Shown: positions 8,121 through 17,373, numbered from the stretch's first letter. The stretch is 64,000 nt of DNA from G965197715 sp965247615 (GCA_965247615.1 OZ252022.1:2666001-2730000); one strand, 5' to 3'. Notes: generated by a model from the letters alone, not told the origin. Translations and numbers: made by a program.

Positions 8121-9218
8121 TCAGGCGGAGGGTGCGTACCCCTGGCCGTACCAGGCGCTGAGGTCGCTGCCGAACCACTCGTCGGGGATGGGCGTGCCGA
8201 TGCCCTGGTCGCGGGCGCGCTGGCAGAGGACAGCGCCGGCGGCGGACATCTGAATGCCCATGCCGGTGTTGTTCTTGTAGTAGACGATATCCCGCTCCGG
8301 GTTGGCGGGGCGGGCGTTTCCGAGGACGACAGCGCCGAGCTCGTGAATTCTGTCCCAACCCAGGACTCCCCGCTCGATGGGGTCGAGGAGCTCGCGCTGG
8401 GCGTTGCTGAAGACGCTCTCCCTGTCGTTGATGCAGACGAAGGAGCTGCGGGCGAGGGTGGTCTCGTCGACCTCGGTCTTGAGGAAGTTGGCGTCGCTGT
8501 TCTGGATGGAGATGACAAGCTGGCCCTGCTGGAGCCAGGCGCCGTCGAAGACGGGCTCACCGGTGACGTAGCCGGCGTTGGTGGCGCAGCAGACGATGTC
8601 GGCGCCGTCGACGACGTCACGGGGGCTGTCCACGGCGGTGACGTCGATCTCCAGACGCGAGGTCATCTCGCGGGCGTACGCGAGGCGGTGGGCGGGCGTG
8701 GGGCTGTAGACCTTGACGCGGCGGAGAGGGCGCACGAGGGCGAGGGCCTCCAGGCTGGTGCGGGCCAGCTTGCCGCTCCCGAAGATGCCGACGGTCTGGG
8801 CATCCGGACGGGCGAGGTACTTGGCCGCCAGACCGGAGGTGGCGCCGACGCGAATGCCGGAGAGGACGAACTCGTGGACGAGGGCGGCGGTCTGTCCAGT
8901 CTCCATGTTGATCAGGCAGATGAAGCCCCAGCTGCGGTTGGCGAGGGTGGGGTCCGTGGTCTCCTGGGGCGTGGCGCCGATCCTGCCCGGCCTACCGCCG
9001 ATGCGGACGGCGGCCATGTTGAGGCTGGGCGTGGTGCCGATGTGGATGTTGGAGCTGTAGGTGTTGTCCGGGTCCGCGACGGCGGACCTGTAGCGGATCC
9101 TGGGGATGTTGACGGCGTCGCCCCTGCCGTAGTCGGCAAAGGCGACCTCCATCGCGTTGATGCACTCCTCCATGGGGAGGAGACGCTGGACGTCGGCGTC
9201 CTGGAGGACCAGGGTCAT
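8121..9218 (-). CDS. Ornithine cyclodeaminase/mu-crystallin family protein
   Basis: A 365-residue NAD(P)-binding protein of the OCD/mu-crystallin family, whose members deaminate and cyclise amino acids or reduce ketimines and imines. The Rossmann glycine motif GIFGSGKLARTSLEAL lies near residue 143, followed by VKVYSPTPAHR, the usual second strand for cofactor binding. Length is slightly above the ordinary 310-350. GAGGGG precedes the ATG. It lies upstream of the Rieske gene but is separated from it by that gene's own promoter. A relative is encoded at 59214-60332; the two share the C-terminal pattern with an EWF motif near the end. Exact reaction unknown. Confidence 0.88.
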   Translation of the reverse strand: MTLVLQDADVQRLLPMEECINAMEVAFADYGRGDAVNIPRIRYRSAVADPDNTYSSNIHIGTTPSLNMAAVRIGGRPGRIGATPQETTDPTLANRSWGFICLINMETGQTAALVHEFVLSGIRVGATSGLAAKYLARPDAQTVGIFGSGKLARTSLEALALVRPLRRVKVYSPTPAHRLAYAREMTSRLEIDVTAVDSPRDVVDGADIVCCATNAGYVTGEPVFDGAWLQQGQLVISIQNSDANFLKTEVDETTLARSSFVCINDRESVFSNAQRELLDPIERGVLGWDRIHELGAVVLGNARPANPERDIVYYKNNTGMGIQMSAAGAVLCQRARDQGIGTPIPDEWFGSDLSAWYGQGYAPSA

Positions 9219-9758
9219 GGGAGCACCCCTCTCGGCCGGCGGGTGTGGGATGAAGCGATTGTATCCCGTAGGGCGCGTGCGTCAAGGCGCGGCCCCCGCG
9301 GGCGCTGTCCTGATCCCGTCGAAGGAGAGGCGTGCCTCCACAAGGCCGTGGGGCGTGCCTCGTGCCCGCCCTCCTCCCGTCATTCCGGCCATGAGCCGGG
9401 ACCCGCCGACGGAAAGTCCGCCTTGCATCGCATCCCCCACCGCCACCCTGCCATCCGCCCCTGGCGCTTGCGCCGCGACGGCTATACACTTCCCCCATGC
9501 GTAACCCGACCTCCGCCTGCCCCCGCTTGCCGCACCCAGCCCGCGGGACCTCCCCGAGGAGCACGAATTGCCCGGAAAACGGCCCCCCGTACCCCTAAAA
9601 CGGTTCGTGTTGGACAGGACGAATCGTATCTGCGGCGGACGGTTTCGAAGCTGATTCGTTCCCCAAAAAAGAAAACCTCGGAATTCAATCAAATCGCAGG
9701 AGTTCCGCTCGTCCTCAGGGTCCGCCCCGGCGAAGGGAGACCTTTGCGCAACCGTCAT

Positions 9759-9791
9759 CCTCCCCCCACGTGGCCGTCGCGCCAGCGACCC
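9759..9791 (-). repeat. GTCGC-hairpin repeat, copy 2
   Basis: Minus-strand reading GGGTCGCTGGCGCGACGGCC followed by ACGTGGGGGGAGG. It is fused on its 5' side to an ATTCCGCCTTCGCGGG half-palindrome (9788-9803), the ATTCCCGC repeat type found elsewhere in the window. Confidence 0.7.
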
Positions 9792-9818
9792 GCGAAGGCG
9801 GAATCCAGAGGTGGGGTT

Positions 9819-9985
9819 CCCCTCCCTCCCCTACACGGCCGTCGCTGGCGCGACCGCCGGCCCCCCCGCGCCGAAGCTACGGAGGCCGCCCCCGCCAAAC
9901 CGTCAATCAGAAGAACAACCCCCCTTTTTGCCCCCTTTTCACCCTCTCCCAGCTTCAAAAGCCGCAGCACAAAAAAAATAGTAAA
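9819..9985 (-). repeat. Composite dispersed repeat, copy A (T-tract module plus GTCGC module)
   Basis: Read on the minus strand: an eight-T run (9978-9971), GCGGCTTTTGAAGCTGGG, an A/G-rich stretch with AAAAAGGGGGGTTG, CTGATTGACG, GTAGCTTCGG, and finally a GTCGC-hairpin module ending at 9819 (loop inverted here, GCCA instead of TGGC). The same order and spacing recur in copies B and C (near 52.8-53.2 kb) and D (near 16.1-16.3 kb). Confidence 0.65.
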
Positions 9986-10014
9986 CCCATAAGTGAGGGT
10001 CAACCCAGGCGCCG

Positions 10015-11985
10015 CTACCCCCCCGCCGCCATGGCGGCGTCGTAGCGCTCCGCGCACGCGTCCACCACGATCTCCACGTCCTCCTCCAGCAGGTACCGCC
10101 CTGCGGCCAGCGCGCGCGCCTTCTCGCGCACGAGCCGTAGGTACTCTTCGCGGCTTGGGTAACGCTCCTCCAGGGATGGGCGGGAGTCGCCCGCCGCGAT
10201 GCGCGCGGCCAGGGTGGGGGCGAAGAAGCTGGAGAAGCCCTGCATGGGGATGATCTGCTCCGGCGCGCCGCTGTCCGGGTCGCGGGGGTTCCACCCGGTG
10301 TGCGTGGCCACGGGCGCCTCCAGGTCCGGCAGCCGGACGCCCGCGACCTCGTTCCCATCCCGGTCCACGGCGGACGCGAGGCACGGGTACGCGGCGCCTT
10401 CGCGGGCCGGGTAGCGGCCGACGCCGCTCTCGGCCTGGGGCCCCAGGTCCACCTCCCGCAGCACCCAGAGCCGGTCCGGGTCCGGCTTGACGAGGCCGGG
10501 GACCATGTCCAGAGAGGCCAGCACCTGAGAGCGGGTCACGGCGGTGCCGTCGTCTAGGCGGGGGTGGGAGCTGGGGGGCGGCGGGACGTCCCGGCTGACC
10601 CAGAGGTCGAGGTTGACGAGGGCCGCGCGCAGGAGGGGGCGATAGTCGAGGACGTTGAAGGGATAGCGGCCGCGGGCGCCGTCGTTCTCGCTGACGCTGG
10701 CCTGGGGAAGGGACCCGGCCATGTGCTGGGCGCCGGCAAAGTGATAGATGCGGGACTCCGGGGCGGGCTCCAGGTCCCGTTGGCCGGCGGGGTCGACGTG
10801 CACGAGGGAGCCGTCGCCGCGCCAGTACTCGGCGGCGGAGTTCGTGTAGAGGACCTTGGGCACTGCGTCGAGCTCGCGCAGTCGTCTGAGCAGGCCGTCC
10901 CGGCGCTCTGTGAAGGGATCAGCCATCTCGTCATCGGCGAAGGGAAAGAGGTGCCCGAAGCTCGGCTCCGACTGGACGGAGGGCTGCGCGAAGCGGTGGT
11001 TGAACTCGCCGCGGCGTCCTCCCGCGACGTGGGGGATGAGGCCGTCGAAGACGGCGCGGCCCTCCTCGTCCAGGTTGAGGCCGAGATACATGAAGTGCCG
11101 GAGGAGGCGGCCGGTCTGGGACACGCCGTAGCCGAAGACGCGCTCGAAACCGCCGGTGACGGGGTTGTTGGGCGAGGGGCGCCGGAGGAAGGCGGCGACG
11201 TCGCGCACGGCAAGGAGGCCGGTGCCGACGACTGGTGCGCCCTGGGTGGTGTAGACGGCGTGGTAGACGCGTCCGGGCTCGAAGCCAGAGTCGAGGTAGA
11301 CGTGGTCCGGGCTCGGCACAACACGCCCTTCATCCTCCTGGGCAAAGCGCCAGCGGCCGCGGGGGATGACGGTGTCCGGGCCGTCCTCCCAGTCCCGGAC
11401 CAGGAGCGTCGCGTCGGCTTCGTCGGGATCGGCGGCGGGATAGGTGCGGTGGACTCGGTCGGCGAGGAGCCGCGTGCGCTGGGGCGCGTTGGGGCGGATC
11501 TCGACGACGGTCTGGCCGCGAAGGGGCTGGCCGCCGGCTTCCGCGAAGGGGGGATCGAGGGCCATGAGCTCGCCGCTGCGGAAGACGTCCCACTGCCAGC
11601 CTATGGAGACGACGGAGTAGCCGTGGTTGAAGAGGAAGCCATCGCCGGGGTGGACGTCGCGGGAGCCTGGGGCAGGCGCCGGGGCGCGGTTGAAGGTGCG
11701 GACCACGCGCCGGCCGCCGCGGTTGACGACGTCCACGATGAGCCGCCGGTTGCCCTGCCGGGGGTCCCGGGGAGCGATGAGGGTGAAGTCCGCGCGGAAG
11801 CGCACGCAGCCCTCGGCGTCGCGTGGGGCGAGGTGCAGGTCAACGATGGGCCGGTTGGCATCGTTGGCGGGGTCCACGGCGAAGTGAAGGAGGCCGTCGA
11901 CGCGCTGATAGGGGCCGGCGTCGCCGAAGGGCCGGCCGGCTGCATAGGGCTCGTGACTGGTTACGTCGAGGCTGACGACGGCCAT
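10015..11985 (-). CDS. Large alpha/beta hydrolase-domain protein (Abhydrolase_10-like)
   Basis: A 656-residue protein. The central nucleophile elbow GYGVSQTGR (about residue 290, Ser in G-x-S-x-x-G) and a later FAGAQHMAG segment, which could supply the catalytic His, match the large single-domain hydrolases of the Abhydrolase_10 group found in soil and marine heterotrophs. The N-terminal third is beta-rich. No signal peptide is evident, so it is probably cytoplasmic. GGGAGG stands six bases before the ATG. Its 3' end borders the repeat-rich gap and the upstream gene rsmI is 57 bases away. The substrate, probably an ester or lactone, is not known. Confidence 0.8.
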   Translation of the reverse strand: MAVVSLDVTSHEPYAAGRPFGDAGPYQRVDGLLHFAVDPANDANRPIVDLHLAPRDAEGCVRFRADFTLIAPRDPRQGNRRLIVDVVNRGGRRVVRTFNRAPAPAPGSRDVHPGDGFLFNHGYSVVSIGWQWDVFRSGELMALDPPFAEAGGQPLRGQTVVEIRPNAPQRTRLLADRVHRTYPAADPDEADATLLVRDWEDGPDTVIPRGRWRFAQEDEGRVVPSPDHVYLDSGFEPGRVYHAVYTTQGAPVVGTGLLAVRDVAAFLRRPSPNNPVTGGFERVFGYGVSQTGRLLRHFMYLGLNLDEEGRAVFDGLIPHVAGGRRGEFNHRFAQPSVQSEPSFGHLFPFADDEMADPFTERRDGLLRRLRELDAVPKVLYTNSAAEYWRGDGSLVHVDPAGQRDLEPAPESRIYHFAGAQHMAGSLPQASVSENDGARGRYPFNVLDYRPLLRAALVNLDLWVSRDVPPPPSSHPRLDDGTAVTRSQVLASLDMVPGLVKPDPDRLWVLREVDLGPQAESGVGRYPAREGAAYPCLASAVDRDGNEVAGVRLPDLEAPVATHTGWNPRDPDSGAPEQIIPMQGFSSFFAPTLAARIAAGDSRPSLEERYPSREEYLRLVREKARALAAGRYLLEEDVEIVVDACAERYDAAMAAGG

Positions 11986-12042
11986 GGGCGCCTCCCGCGC
12001 CCCGTGGGGACGCTCCGAGGGTTGGTTGGGGTACGAGACAGC

Positions 12043-12891
12043 CTAACCGTCGGGGGGCCGGGGCGCAATGGGCGGGGCCCGGAGGTCCAGCCAGAGGCGG
12101 TAGACTCGCCGGTGGGGGAGGCCCATGGCGCCGGCCACGGTGTCCACGGCGTCCTTGGCGCGGGCGCCTTCGGCGCGCAGGCGGAGGAGCTCTGCGCGGG
12201 CGTCATCGAGGGATGCGGCGGGGGTGGCGGCGGGCGCGCCTTCCACGACGAGGGTGAACTCGCCGCGCGGCTCGGTAAAGTGGGCGAGGGCCTCCTGCAC
12301 GGTGCCGCGGAACACCTCCTCGTGGAGCTTGGTGAGCTCGCGGCAGACGGCGATTCGGCGGTCGCCGAGGGCGGCCAGCAGGTCGTGCAGGGTCTGGCGG
12401 AGGCGATGTGGGGCCTCGAAGGCCACGAGGGTGTGCTTTTCCCGGGCCAGCGCCTGGAGTGCAGAACGCCGTTCCCCGGCCTTCCTGGGCAGGAAGCCGA
12501 GGAAGAGGAAGCGGTCGGCGGGCAGGCCCGAGACGACCAGGGCCGCTGTGACGGCGGAGGGGCCGGGGACAGCCACGACAGGGACGCCTGCGGCCGTGGC
12601 CGCAGAGACCAGCTGGTAGCCCGGATCGCTGACGAGGGGCATGCCGGCGTCGGAGACCAGGGCAACTGCGCCGTCCCGCAGGGCCGCCAGGAGGGCGGGC
12701 AGCTTGCGGGCGGCGTTGGCGTCGTGGAAGCTGGTGACGGCGGTGTGGATATCGTAGCGGGTGAGGAGCTTGCGGGTCGTGCGGGTGTCCTCGGCGGCGA
12801 TGAGGCTGGCCTCGCGCAGGACGCGCAGGGCCCGCAGGGTCACGTCCTCCAGGTTGCCGATTGGGGTGGCGACGACGTAGAGGGCGCCCAC
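12043..12891 (-). CDS. rsmI: 16S rRNA (cytidine(1402)-2'-O)-methyltransferase RsmI
   Basis: A 282-residue SAM-dependent methyltransferase of the tetrapyrrole-methylase fold that 2'-O-methylates C1402 in the decoding centre of 16S rRNA. Diagnostic segments: LYVVATPIGNLEDVTLRAL at the N-terminus, AAEDTRTTRKLL, ALVSDAGMPLVSDPG (around residue 80) and VPGPSAVTAAL. The C-terminal end carries the short helical domain typical of RsmI. The start is GTG with AGGAG six bases upstream. It follows the DUF4349 gene by 16 bases and is probably co-transcribed with it. Confidence 0.95.
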   Translation of the reverse strand: MGALYVVATPIGNLEDVTLRALRVLREASLIAAEDTRTTRKLLTRYDIHTAVTSFHDANAARKLPALLAALRDGAVALVSDAGMPLVSDPGYQLVSAATAAGVPVVAVPGPSAVTAALVVSGLPADRFLFLGFLPRKAGERRSALQALAREKHTLVAFEAPHRLRQTLHDLLAALGDRRIAVCRELTKLHEEVFRGTVQEALAHFTEPRGEFTLVVEGAPAATPAASLDDARAELLRLRAEGARAKDAVDTVAGAMGLPHRRVYRLWLDLRAPPIAPRPPDG

Positions 12892-12907
12892 GACACTCCT
12901 GACAGGG

Positions 12908-14200
12908 CTACGCGCTGCGCCGGCCTGCGCGGTAGACGAAGCGCAGCGCGGCGAGGAAGAGGAGGAGGACCAGAGTGACGCCTATGGCGATGCCCGCGAT
13001 GGCCCAGGGTTCCGGCCCCTCTTCCCGACGGAAGCTGACGTCGACGCGGGCGTTGGGCTTTTCGGGCGGTGTCGCCTCTGGGTCGTCCGAGGCGACGCCC
13101 TCCTCCACATGCTTGTCCCTGAGGGCGCCCTGCGCTTCGACGAGCTCCATGGCTTGCGCGAAGTCGCCGGGGAATACGCGGAAGGACAGGTTGGCGCGCT
13201 CCCGGTCGTCACTGATGGACAGGCTCACCCGGTCCAGGCTGCCGTCGACGCGGGCCACGAACTCCTTGACTCGATCGACGCTGGCTGTGACGTTGGAGAC
13301 CCTGATGTTCAGGTCGGCCGAGGGCGGCTCGGTGAACTCCGGCGGGGGCGGGAAGAGGGAAACCCTGATCGTGGCGAGGTCGACGCGGCGCTCCAGGAAG
13401 TTGAGGCGGCCCTGGAGCCGCTCGATGTCGGAGCGGACGCGGGCCAGCTCCCGCTCGATGCTGAGGATCTCACTGACGTTGGTTGCCTTTTCGAGCAGCG
13501 ACAGGAGGCTCTGCTCCTTGCGCAGGGCGCTCCTGTGCTGGGCTTCGAGGTCGATGAAGAGCTCGCTTACGTCCTCGCTGCCGAGATTCTGGTCGCGCAG
13601 CTTGCCCAGGGCCTCAAGGCGCCCGAGGGCAGGGCGGAACTGGTCTTGGGGAACGCGCAGGGTGATGGAGGCCCGCCGCTCCTCCTCGCTGCCGGACAGG
13701 GACATCTGCTCCACGAAGCCGCCGAGGCTCTCGGCGATAACGCGCGCCTGGGCGGCGGCGTCCTGGACGGCGTCCACCTCCAGGGAGATGAAGGCGGTGG
13801 AGATGACCTTGCGGTCGGCGGCTTGCAGGACGCCGGCCGCACCACCGGTGTTTGCCGAGTCGATCATCGCGGCAGGAGAAGGGATGGGAGTTGGCATGGG
13901 CTCTGAGAAGGCGGGCGCGGGGGCGGCCATGGGCTCCACAAAGTCGGCCGTGGACTCTGTGGAGCCGCCAAAGGAGCCCAATGTGGCCCAGCCGCCCGGA
14001 TTCAGGCCAAGGGATGCCCTGAGGTGGGAATCCTCGTCCCTGATCTGGGCGGTCGTGTTAGAGGCCCGGAGCGGCTCGTACTGCCGGGTGGCGTCGCTGC
14101 CGTACGTGACGCCGCACGCAAAGAGGAGCAGCAGGGCTGCCGAAGCGACGAGGAGCAGGAACGCGGTCAAGGCGGCGAGGATGAGCAGGATCTTCTTCAT
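12908..14200 (-). CDS. DUF4349 membrane-anchored protein
   Basis: A 430-residue protein starting at ATG 14200 behind GGGAGA; the open frame extends further upstream but without a ribosome site. Residues 1-29 form a hydrophobic signal or anchor ending in LLFACG, possibly a lipobox. A Pro/Ala-rich linker follows, then the DUF4349 body (about residues 115-320) with a predicted coiled coil around SIERELARVRSDIERLQGRL, and a C-terminal membrane helix (about residues 402-424) with an Arg-rich tail. DUF4349 proteins are envelope proteins without a settled function. The promoter region faces the divergent aminotransferase gene. Confidence 0.85.
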   Translation of the reverse strand: MKKILLILAALTAFLLLVASAALLLLFACGVTYGSDATRQYEPLRASNTTAQIRDEDSHLRASLGLNPGGWATLGSFGGSTESTADFVEPMAAPAPAFSEPMPTPIPSPAAMIDSANTGGAAGVLQAADRKVISTAFISLEVDAVQDAAAQARVIAESLGGFVEQMSLSGSEEERRASITLRVPQDQFRPALGRLEALGKLRDQNLGSEDVSELFIDLEAQHRSALRKEQSLLSLLEKATNVSEILSIERELARVRSDIERLQGRLNFLERRVDLATIRVSLFPPPPEFTEPPSADLNIRVSNVTASVDRVKEFVARVDGSLDRVSLSISDDRERANLSFRVFPGDFAQAMELVEAQGALRDKHVEEGVASDDPEATPPEKPNARVDVSFRREEGPEPWAIAGIAIGVTLVLLLFLAALRFVYRAGRRSA

Positions 14201-14351
14201 GGTGTCTCCCAGTTTACACGTATACACGGTTTCCTGCAGAGTAGACGCCTGTGGAGGGACAACGGTTCCCGGCTCCGTGGAGGGCACTGGCGAATCCGGA
14301 GGCGCGGGGATACACTCGCAGGGACCGCCGAAAGGTAGCTGAGGGGGTGTC

Positions 14352-15542
14352 ATGGCCATTGCCGCCGGGGTGCGAGCCTCAATGGAGTCCCAGTCTTGGG
14401 TGCGGCGCATGTTCGAGCTGGGGCTGGAGCTGAAGAAGGAGCACGGGGAGGAGCGGGTCTTCGACCTGTCCCTGGGGAACCCGGTCCTGGAGCCCCCGGA
14501 GGAGTTCCTCCAGGAGCTGCGCCGCCTGGGTGAGAACCCGGCGCCGGGGATGCACCGGTACATGCCCAACGCCGGCTACGCGGCTACGCGGCAGGCGGTG
14601 GCCGAGCACGTGGCGGGGAACACGGGGTTGCCCTTCGGCGGAGGGGACGTGGTGATGACGTGCGGCGCCGGCGGGGCCCTGAACGTCATCTTCAAGTCGA
14701 TCTTGGACCCTGGCGACGAGGTGGTGGCGTTTTCGCCCTACTTCCCGGAGTACAGGTTCTACGTGGAGAACCACGGGGGCGTCCTGAAGACGGCGCCCAC
14801 CGACGATGGGTTTCAGCTCGACGTGGCCGCGCTGGAGCCGCTGCTGGGGCCGAGGACGCGGGCGGTGCTGGTGAACTCGCCGAACAACCCCACGGGGGCG
14901 GTGTACCCGCAGGCGCTGCTGGCGAAGCTGGGGGAGGCGCTGGCGAGGGGGGAGGCGAGGCACGGGACGGCCATCTACCTGGTGGGTGACGAGCCCTACG
15001 CGCGGCTCCTCTACGACGGGCTGGTGTACCCGTACCTGTACCGATTCCACCACCGCAGCGTGGTGGCTACGTCGTTTTCGAAGGACCTGTCGCTGCCGGG
15101 GGAACGCATTGGCTACGCCGCCGTGAGGCCGGACTGCCCCGACAAGGGAGAGCTGGTGGACGCCCTGGTGTTCTGCAACCGGGTGCTGGGCTTCGTGAAC
15201 GCGCCGGCGCTGATGCAGTGGCTCATCAAGGGGTTGCTTGGGGCCAGCGTGGACATCGGCTGGTACGAGTCGAAGCGGGACTACGTGTACGAGGAGCTCA
15301 CGGGCATGGGGTACGACCTGGTGAAGCCGCAGGGGGCGTTCTTTACGTTTCCCCGGTCGCCGATAGCGGACGACGTGGCCTTTGTGCAGGAGCTGCTGCG
15401 GTGGAACGTGCTTGTGACGCCGGGAACGGGCTTCGGGCGGCCGGGGCACTTCCGGGTCTCGTACTGCGTGGAGGACCGGGTGCTGGAGGGGGCGATGGAG
15501 GGGTTCCGGGAGGCTGCCAGGGCGCACGGGCTCGGGAAGTAG
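14352..15542 (+). CDS. PLP-dependent class I/II aminotransferase
   Basis: A 396-residue fold-type I aminotransferase. Visible motifs: SPNNPTGAV (substrate/cofactor Asn, near residue 180), LVGDEPYARLLYD (PLP-ring Asp) and TSFSKDLSLPGERIGY with the Schiff-base Lys in SFSKD near residue 242. The C-terminal FRVSYC contains the carboxylate-binding Arg. GAGGGGGT precedes the ATG. The closest recognisable pattern is the pyridoxal-dependent aminotransferase group acting on aspartate, alanine or aromatic amino acids; the exact substrate is not readable. A palindromic hairpin follows nine bases after the stop. Confidence 0.92.
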   Translation: MAIAAGVRASMESQSWVRRMFELGLELKKEHGEERVFDLSLGNPVLEPPEEFLQELRRLGENPAPGMHRYMPNAGYAATRQAVAEHVAGNTGLPFGGGDVVMTCGAGGALNVIFKSILDPGDEVVAFSPYFPEYRFYVENHGGVLKTAPTDDGFQLDVAALEPLLGPRTRAVLVNSPNNPTGAVYPQALLAKLGEALARGEARHGTAIYLVGDEPYARLLYDGLVYPYLYRFHHRSVVATSFSKDLSLPGERIGYAAVRPDCPDKGELVDALVFCNRVLGFVNAPALMQWLIKGLLGASVDIGWYESKRDYVYEELTGMGYDLVKPQGAFFTFPRSPIADDVAFVQELLRWNVLVTPGTGFGRPGHFRVSYCVEDRVLEGAMEGFREAARAHGLGK

Positions 15543-15550
15543 AAACCAAA

Positions 15551-15571
15551 AGGGGCCCGAATTGGGCCCCT
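15551..15571 (+). terminator. Hairpin after the aminotransferase gene
   Basis: AGGGGCCC (15551-15558) and GGGCCCCT (15564-15571) around a GAATT loop, directly after the stop codon and an A-rich stretch. Only TT follows, so as a rho-independent terminator it is weak on the plus strand; read on the minus strand it has a better T-run. Confidence 0.55.
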
Positions 15572-15856
15572 TCCGGATGGACGCTCCCACCGTCAGAGAA
15601 ACCGAAGCGTTACTTCAGCCCCCCTGAGGCGGGAGCGCACTTAGGACTACCGCATTTGCTCATACGCTCTCACCCCCTTTCTGTTGGCGCTAGCCTACCA
15701 CATGCGCTGAGCATTGAGCAAGGGGAGTTTCACCCAAATCCGCCGTCTAACGTTCGATTTCGTCTCATGGCCAGTGAAATAGGCGCACCCCTCACTCGGT
15801 CATTCCCGCGAAGGGAGACCTTTGCACAACCGTCGTTCCCGCACCAACCCGCCGTC

Positions 15857-15876
15857 ATTCCCGCGAAAGCGGGAAT
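15857..15876. repeat. ATTCCCGC palindromic repeat
   Basis: Perfect 8-bp stem ATTCCCGC / GCGGGAAT with a GAAA loop, flanked by CCGTC and CCAG. Related copies are at 41186-41205, 41308-41327, 52659-52683 and 55253-55275, and partial ones at 9788-9803, 15798 and 15963. Confidence 0.75.
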
Positions 15877-16075
15877 CCAGGCTGGGGCCTCAGGCTGGCG
15901 GGGCCTGCTTCACTTACACGACCTCGCCCTCCACGGGGAGTTACGCAAAGGTCTCCGAAGGCGGGAATCCAGGGGTGGCGGCGGCGGTGTGGGGTGCGGA
16001 CGGAAGGGAGAGGTTCCACGGGCCCGTTCATAGTGCGCCCGTCGAACCAAATGAGCACGGCGCGGGGCACGGCGC

Positions 16076-16345
16076 CCCTTCCCACACCCACGAAGCCGTC
16101 GCGCAGCGACCCCCGCCATGCCATCCTCCAGTTGACCGTACGAGAGCGGATGCCCTAGTATCCCTTCAACAGACCCGCCCAACCAGGGAGGTCACCATGC
16201 CTCCAGGTGGACGGAGGCCCCGCGTCGGCGCTCCCAAGGGCCCCCGCAGGGCTCTCCCGCCAATAAACAATTACCATTTTGCGCACCGTCCAACTTCAGA
16301 AACCCCGAAAAAAACACAACAGGCAATCAAACAGGCGAGGACAAT
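16076..16345 (-). repeat. Composite dispersed repeat, copy D
   Basis: Minus-strand reading begins with TTTGATTG motifs, a seven-T run (about 16308-16302), CGGGGTTTCTGAAGTTGG and GCGCAAAATGG, and ends in a shortened GTCGC module (GGGTCGCTGCGCGACGGC, 16112-16095). Module order and orientation equal those in copies A, B and C, but the spacing between modules is longer. Confidence 0.5.
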
Positions 16346-16555
16346 CAAACCGCATCCACCACACCACGCTCAATGGCGTCTCATGGCGCGTGAAGGCCGA
16401 GAGCGAGCCACCACCGCCGCAGATGGCCTCGCAGCCTGCTCCCACAAGGGTCTCCAGCTTCAATGAGGTGGCGGATTTGGGTTTCATCCATTTCAGGAGC
16501 CGGGCGCACCCACCCATGGCGGACAGGCCAACCAGGAAGGGTGCGGGAGGGGCGA

Positions 16556-16584
16556 TTGACATCGCAGCGCTACCTGGATACAGT
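16556..16584 (+). promoter_or_regulatory. Promoter for the dienelactone hydrolase gene
   Basis: TTGACA (16556-16561, perfect -35), a 17-base spacer, then TACAGT (16579-16584, 4 of 6). The predicted transcript starts near 16591, about 45 bases before the ATG. Confidence 0.55.
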
Positions 16585-16635
16585 CGGGGGCGCCCGGTAC
16601 GAAGCTAGATTTGCATAGTTGCGAGGAGGCTGCGG

Positions 16636-17373
16636 ATGCCAAACCAGTGGGTGGACATTGACGTCAATGGCGAGAACATGGAGGGGTACCTGACCAAGCC
16701 CGAGGCGGAGGGCAAGTACCCTGCGGTCATAGTGATCCAGGAAGTTTGGGGGGTCAACTCCCACATCCAGTCGGTGGCGGACCGGCTGCCGGCCCAGGGA
16801 TACGTGGGGCTGGCGCCTGCCATGTTCCACCGCGAGGGGCCCATGACGATTGGGTTGCACGAGGAGATGCAGACGGCGCTGGCGCGCGCGGGGCGGACGA
16901 CGGACGACAACATCATCGCCGACGTGCAGGCCGCCGTGGACTATCTGAAGGCGCAGCCCTTCGTGGACGGCGACAAGATCGGCATCACGGGGTTCTGCTT
17001 TGGGGGACGGGTGTCGCTCTTGGCCGCGAGCGCTGTTTCGGGGCTGGGGGCGTCGGCGGTGTTCTACGGCGGCGGGATGCTGCAGGCGCGGGGCGGCTCG
17101 GGCCCGAGCCCGCTGGAACGGGCAGGGGACATTTCGGTGCCGGTGCTGGGCCTGTTCGGGGAGGAGGACCAGAACCCGAAGTTGGAGGACGTGGCGACCA
17201 TCGAGGCGGAGCTGAAGAGGCTGGACAAGACGTACGAGTTTCACATGTACCCCGGCTGCGGCCACGGCTTCCACTGCGATGGCCGGGGCAGCTACCGGCG
17301 GGAGGCGGCCCTGGACGCGTGGGGGAAGGCGCTGGGCTGGTTCAACAAGCATCTGAAGGGCGAAGAGGCGTAG
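16636..17373 (+). CDS. Dienelactone hydrolase family protein
   Basis: A 245-residue alpha/beta hydrolase, normal length for the family. The catalytic triad is visible: Cys in GFCFGGR (nucleophile, about residue 119), Asp in GEEDQN (about residue 177) and His in GCGHGFHC (about residue 211). The oxyanion Glu-containing segment VIQEVWG lies near residue 38. Such enzymes open lactones in ring-cleavage pathways of aromatic compounds, or act as general carboxyl-ester hydrolases. GAGGAGG precedes the ATG. Its single-gene unit has its own promoter. The presence of Rieske oxygenases in the window makes a role in aromatic catabolism plausible but unproven. Confidence 0.92.
   Translation: MPNQWVDIDVNGENMEGYLTKPEAEGKYPAVIVIQEVWGVNSHIQSVADRLPAQGYVGLAPAMFHREGPMTIGLHEEMQTALARAGRTTDDNIIADVQAAVDYLKAQPFVDGDKIGITGFCFGGRVSLLAASAVSGLGASAVFYGGGMLQARGGSGPSPLERAGDISVPVLGLFGEEDQNPKLEDVATIEAELKRLDKTYEFHMYPGCGHGFHCDGRGSYRREAALDAWGKALGWFNKHLKGEEA

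Larger units (their letters stand above)
9219..10014. other. Gene-free, repeat-rich gap
   Basis: About 800 bases without a credible gene. Reading frames through it are disrupted or made of repeat sequence. It holds a degenerate palindrome (CATTCCGGCC-ATGA-GCCGGGAC, about 9381-9403), two GTCGC-hairpin modules, one T-tract module, and a GAAGGGAGACCTTTGC segment (9731-9746) that recurs at about 15815 and, inverted, near 15948. Confidence 0.6.
15573..16555. other. Gene-free, repeat-rich gap
   Basis: About one kilobase without a convincing gene. It holds two ATTCCCGC palindromes or halves, inverted copies of GAAGGGAGACCTTTGC, a GTCGC module and a T-tract module. A short frame at 16197-16466 has a good ribosome site (GGGAGG, five bases before ATG) but no recognisable protein, and its later part is repeat sequence. 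Confidence 0.55.

Noticed and set aside
7916..8620. Upstream extension of the Rieske reading frame (235 further codons)
   Set aside because: The region contains the promoter and the AAGGAG site of the gene and lies over the OCD gene in another frame; the extension is Ser/Pro/Ala-rich without a family match.
10564..12978. An 804-codon plus-strand open frame over two minus-strand genes
   Set aside because: It is a mirror frame of the alpha/beta hydrolase gene and rsmI caused by high GC; the translated sequence is low in hydrophobic core patterns and repeats GAG/GDG. Similar mirror frames over uvrA, thrB, lysC and the ABC genes were left out for the same reason.
15600..15760. Possible structured RNA after the aminotransferase terminator
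   Set aside because: Several short complementary stretches exist, but no known RNA family signature (SRP, RNase P, tmRNA, 6S) was found.
16197..16466. 89-codon plus frame with GGGAGG five bases before ATG
   Set aside because: The ribosome site is good, but the product is basic, low-complexity and its second half is composite repeat D. It might be the remains of a gene start; not listed as a gene.
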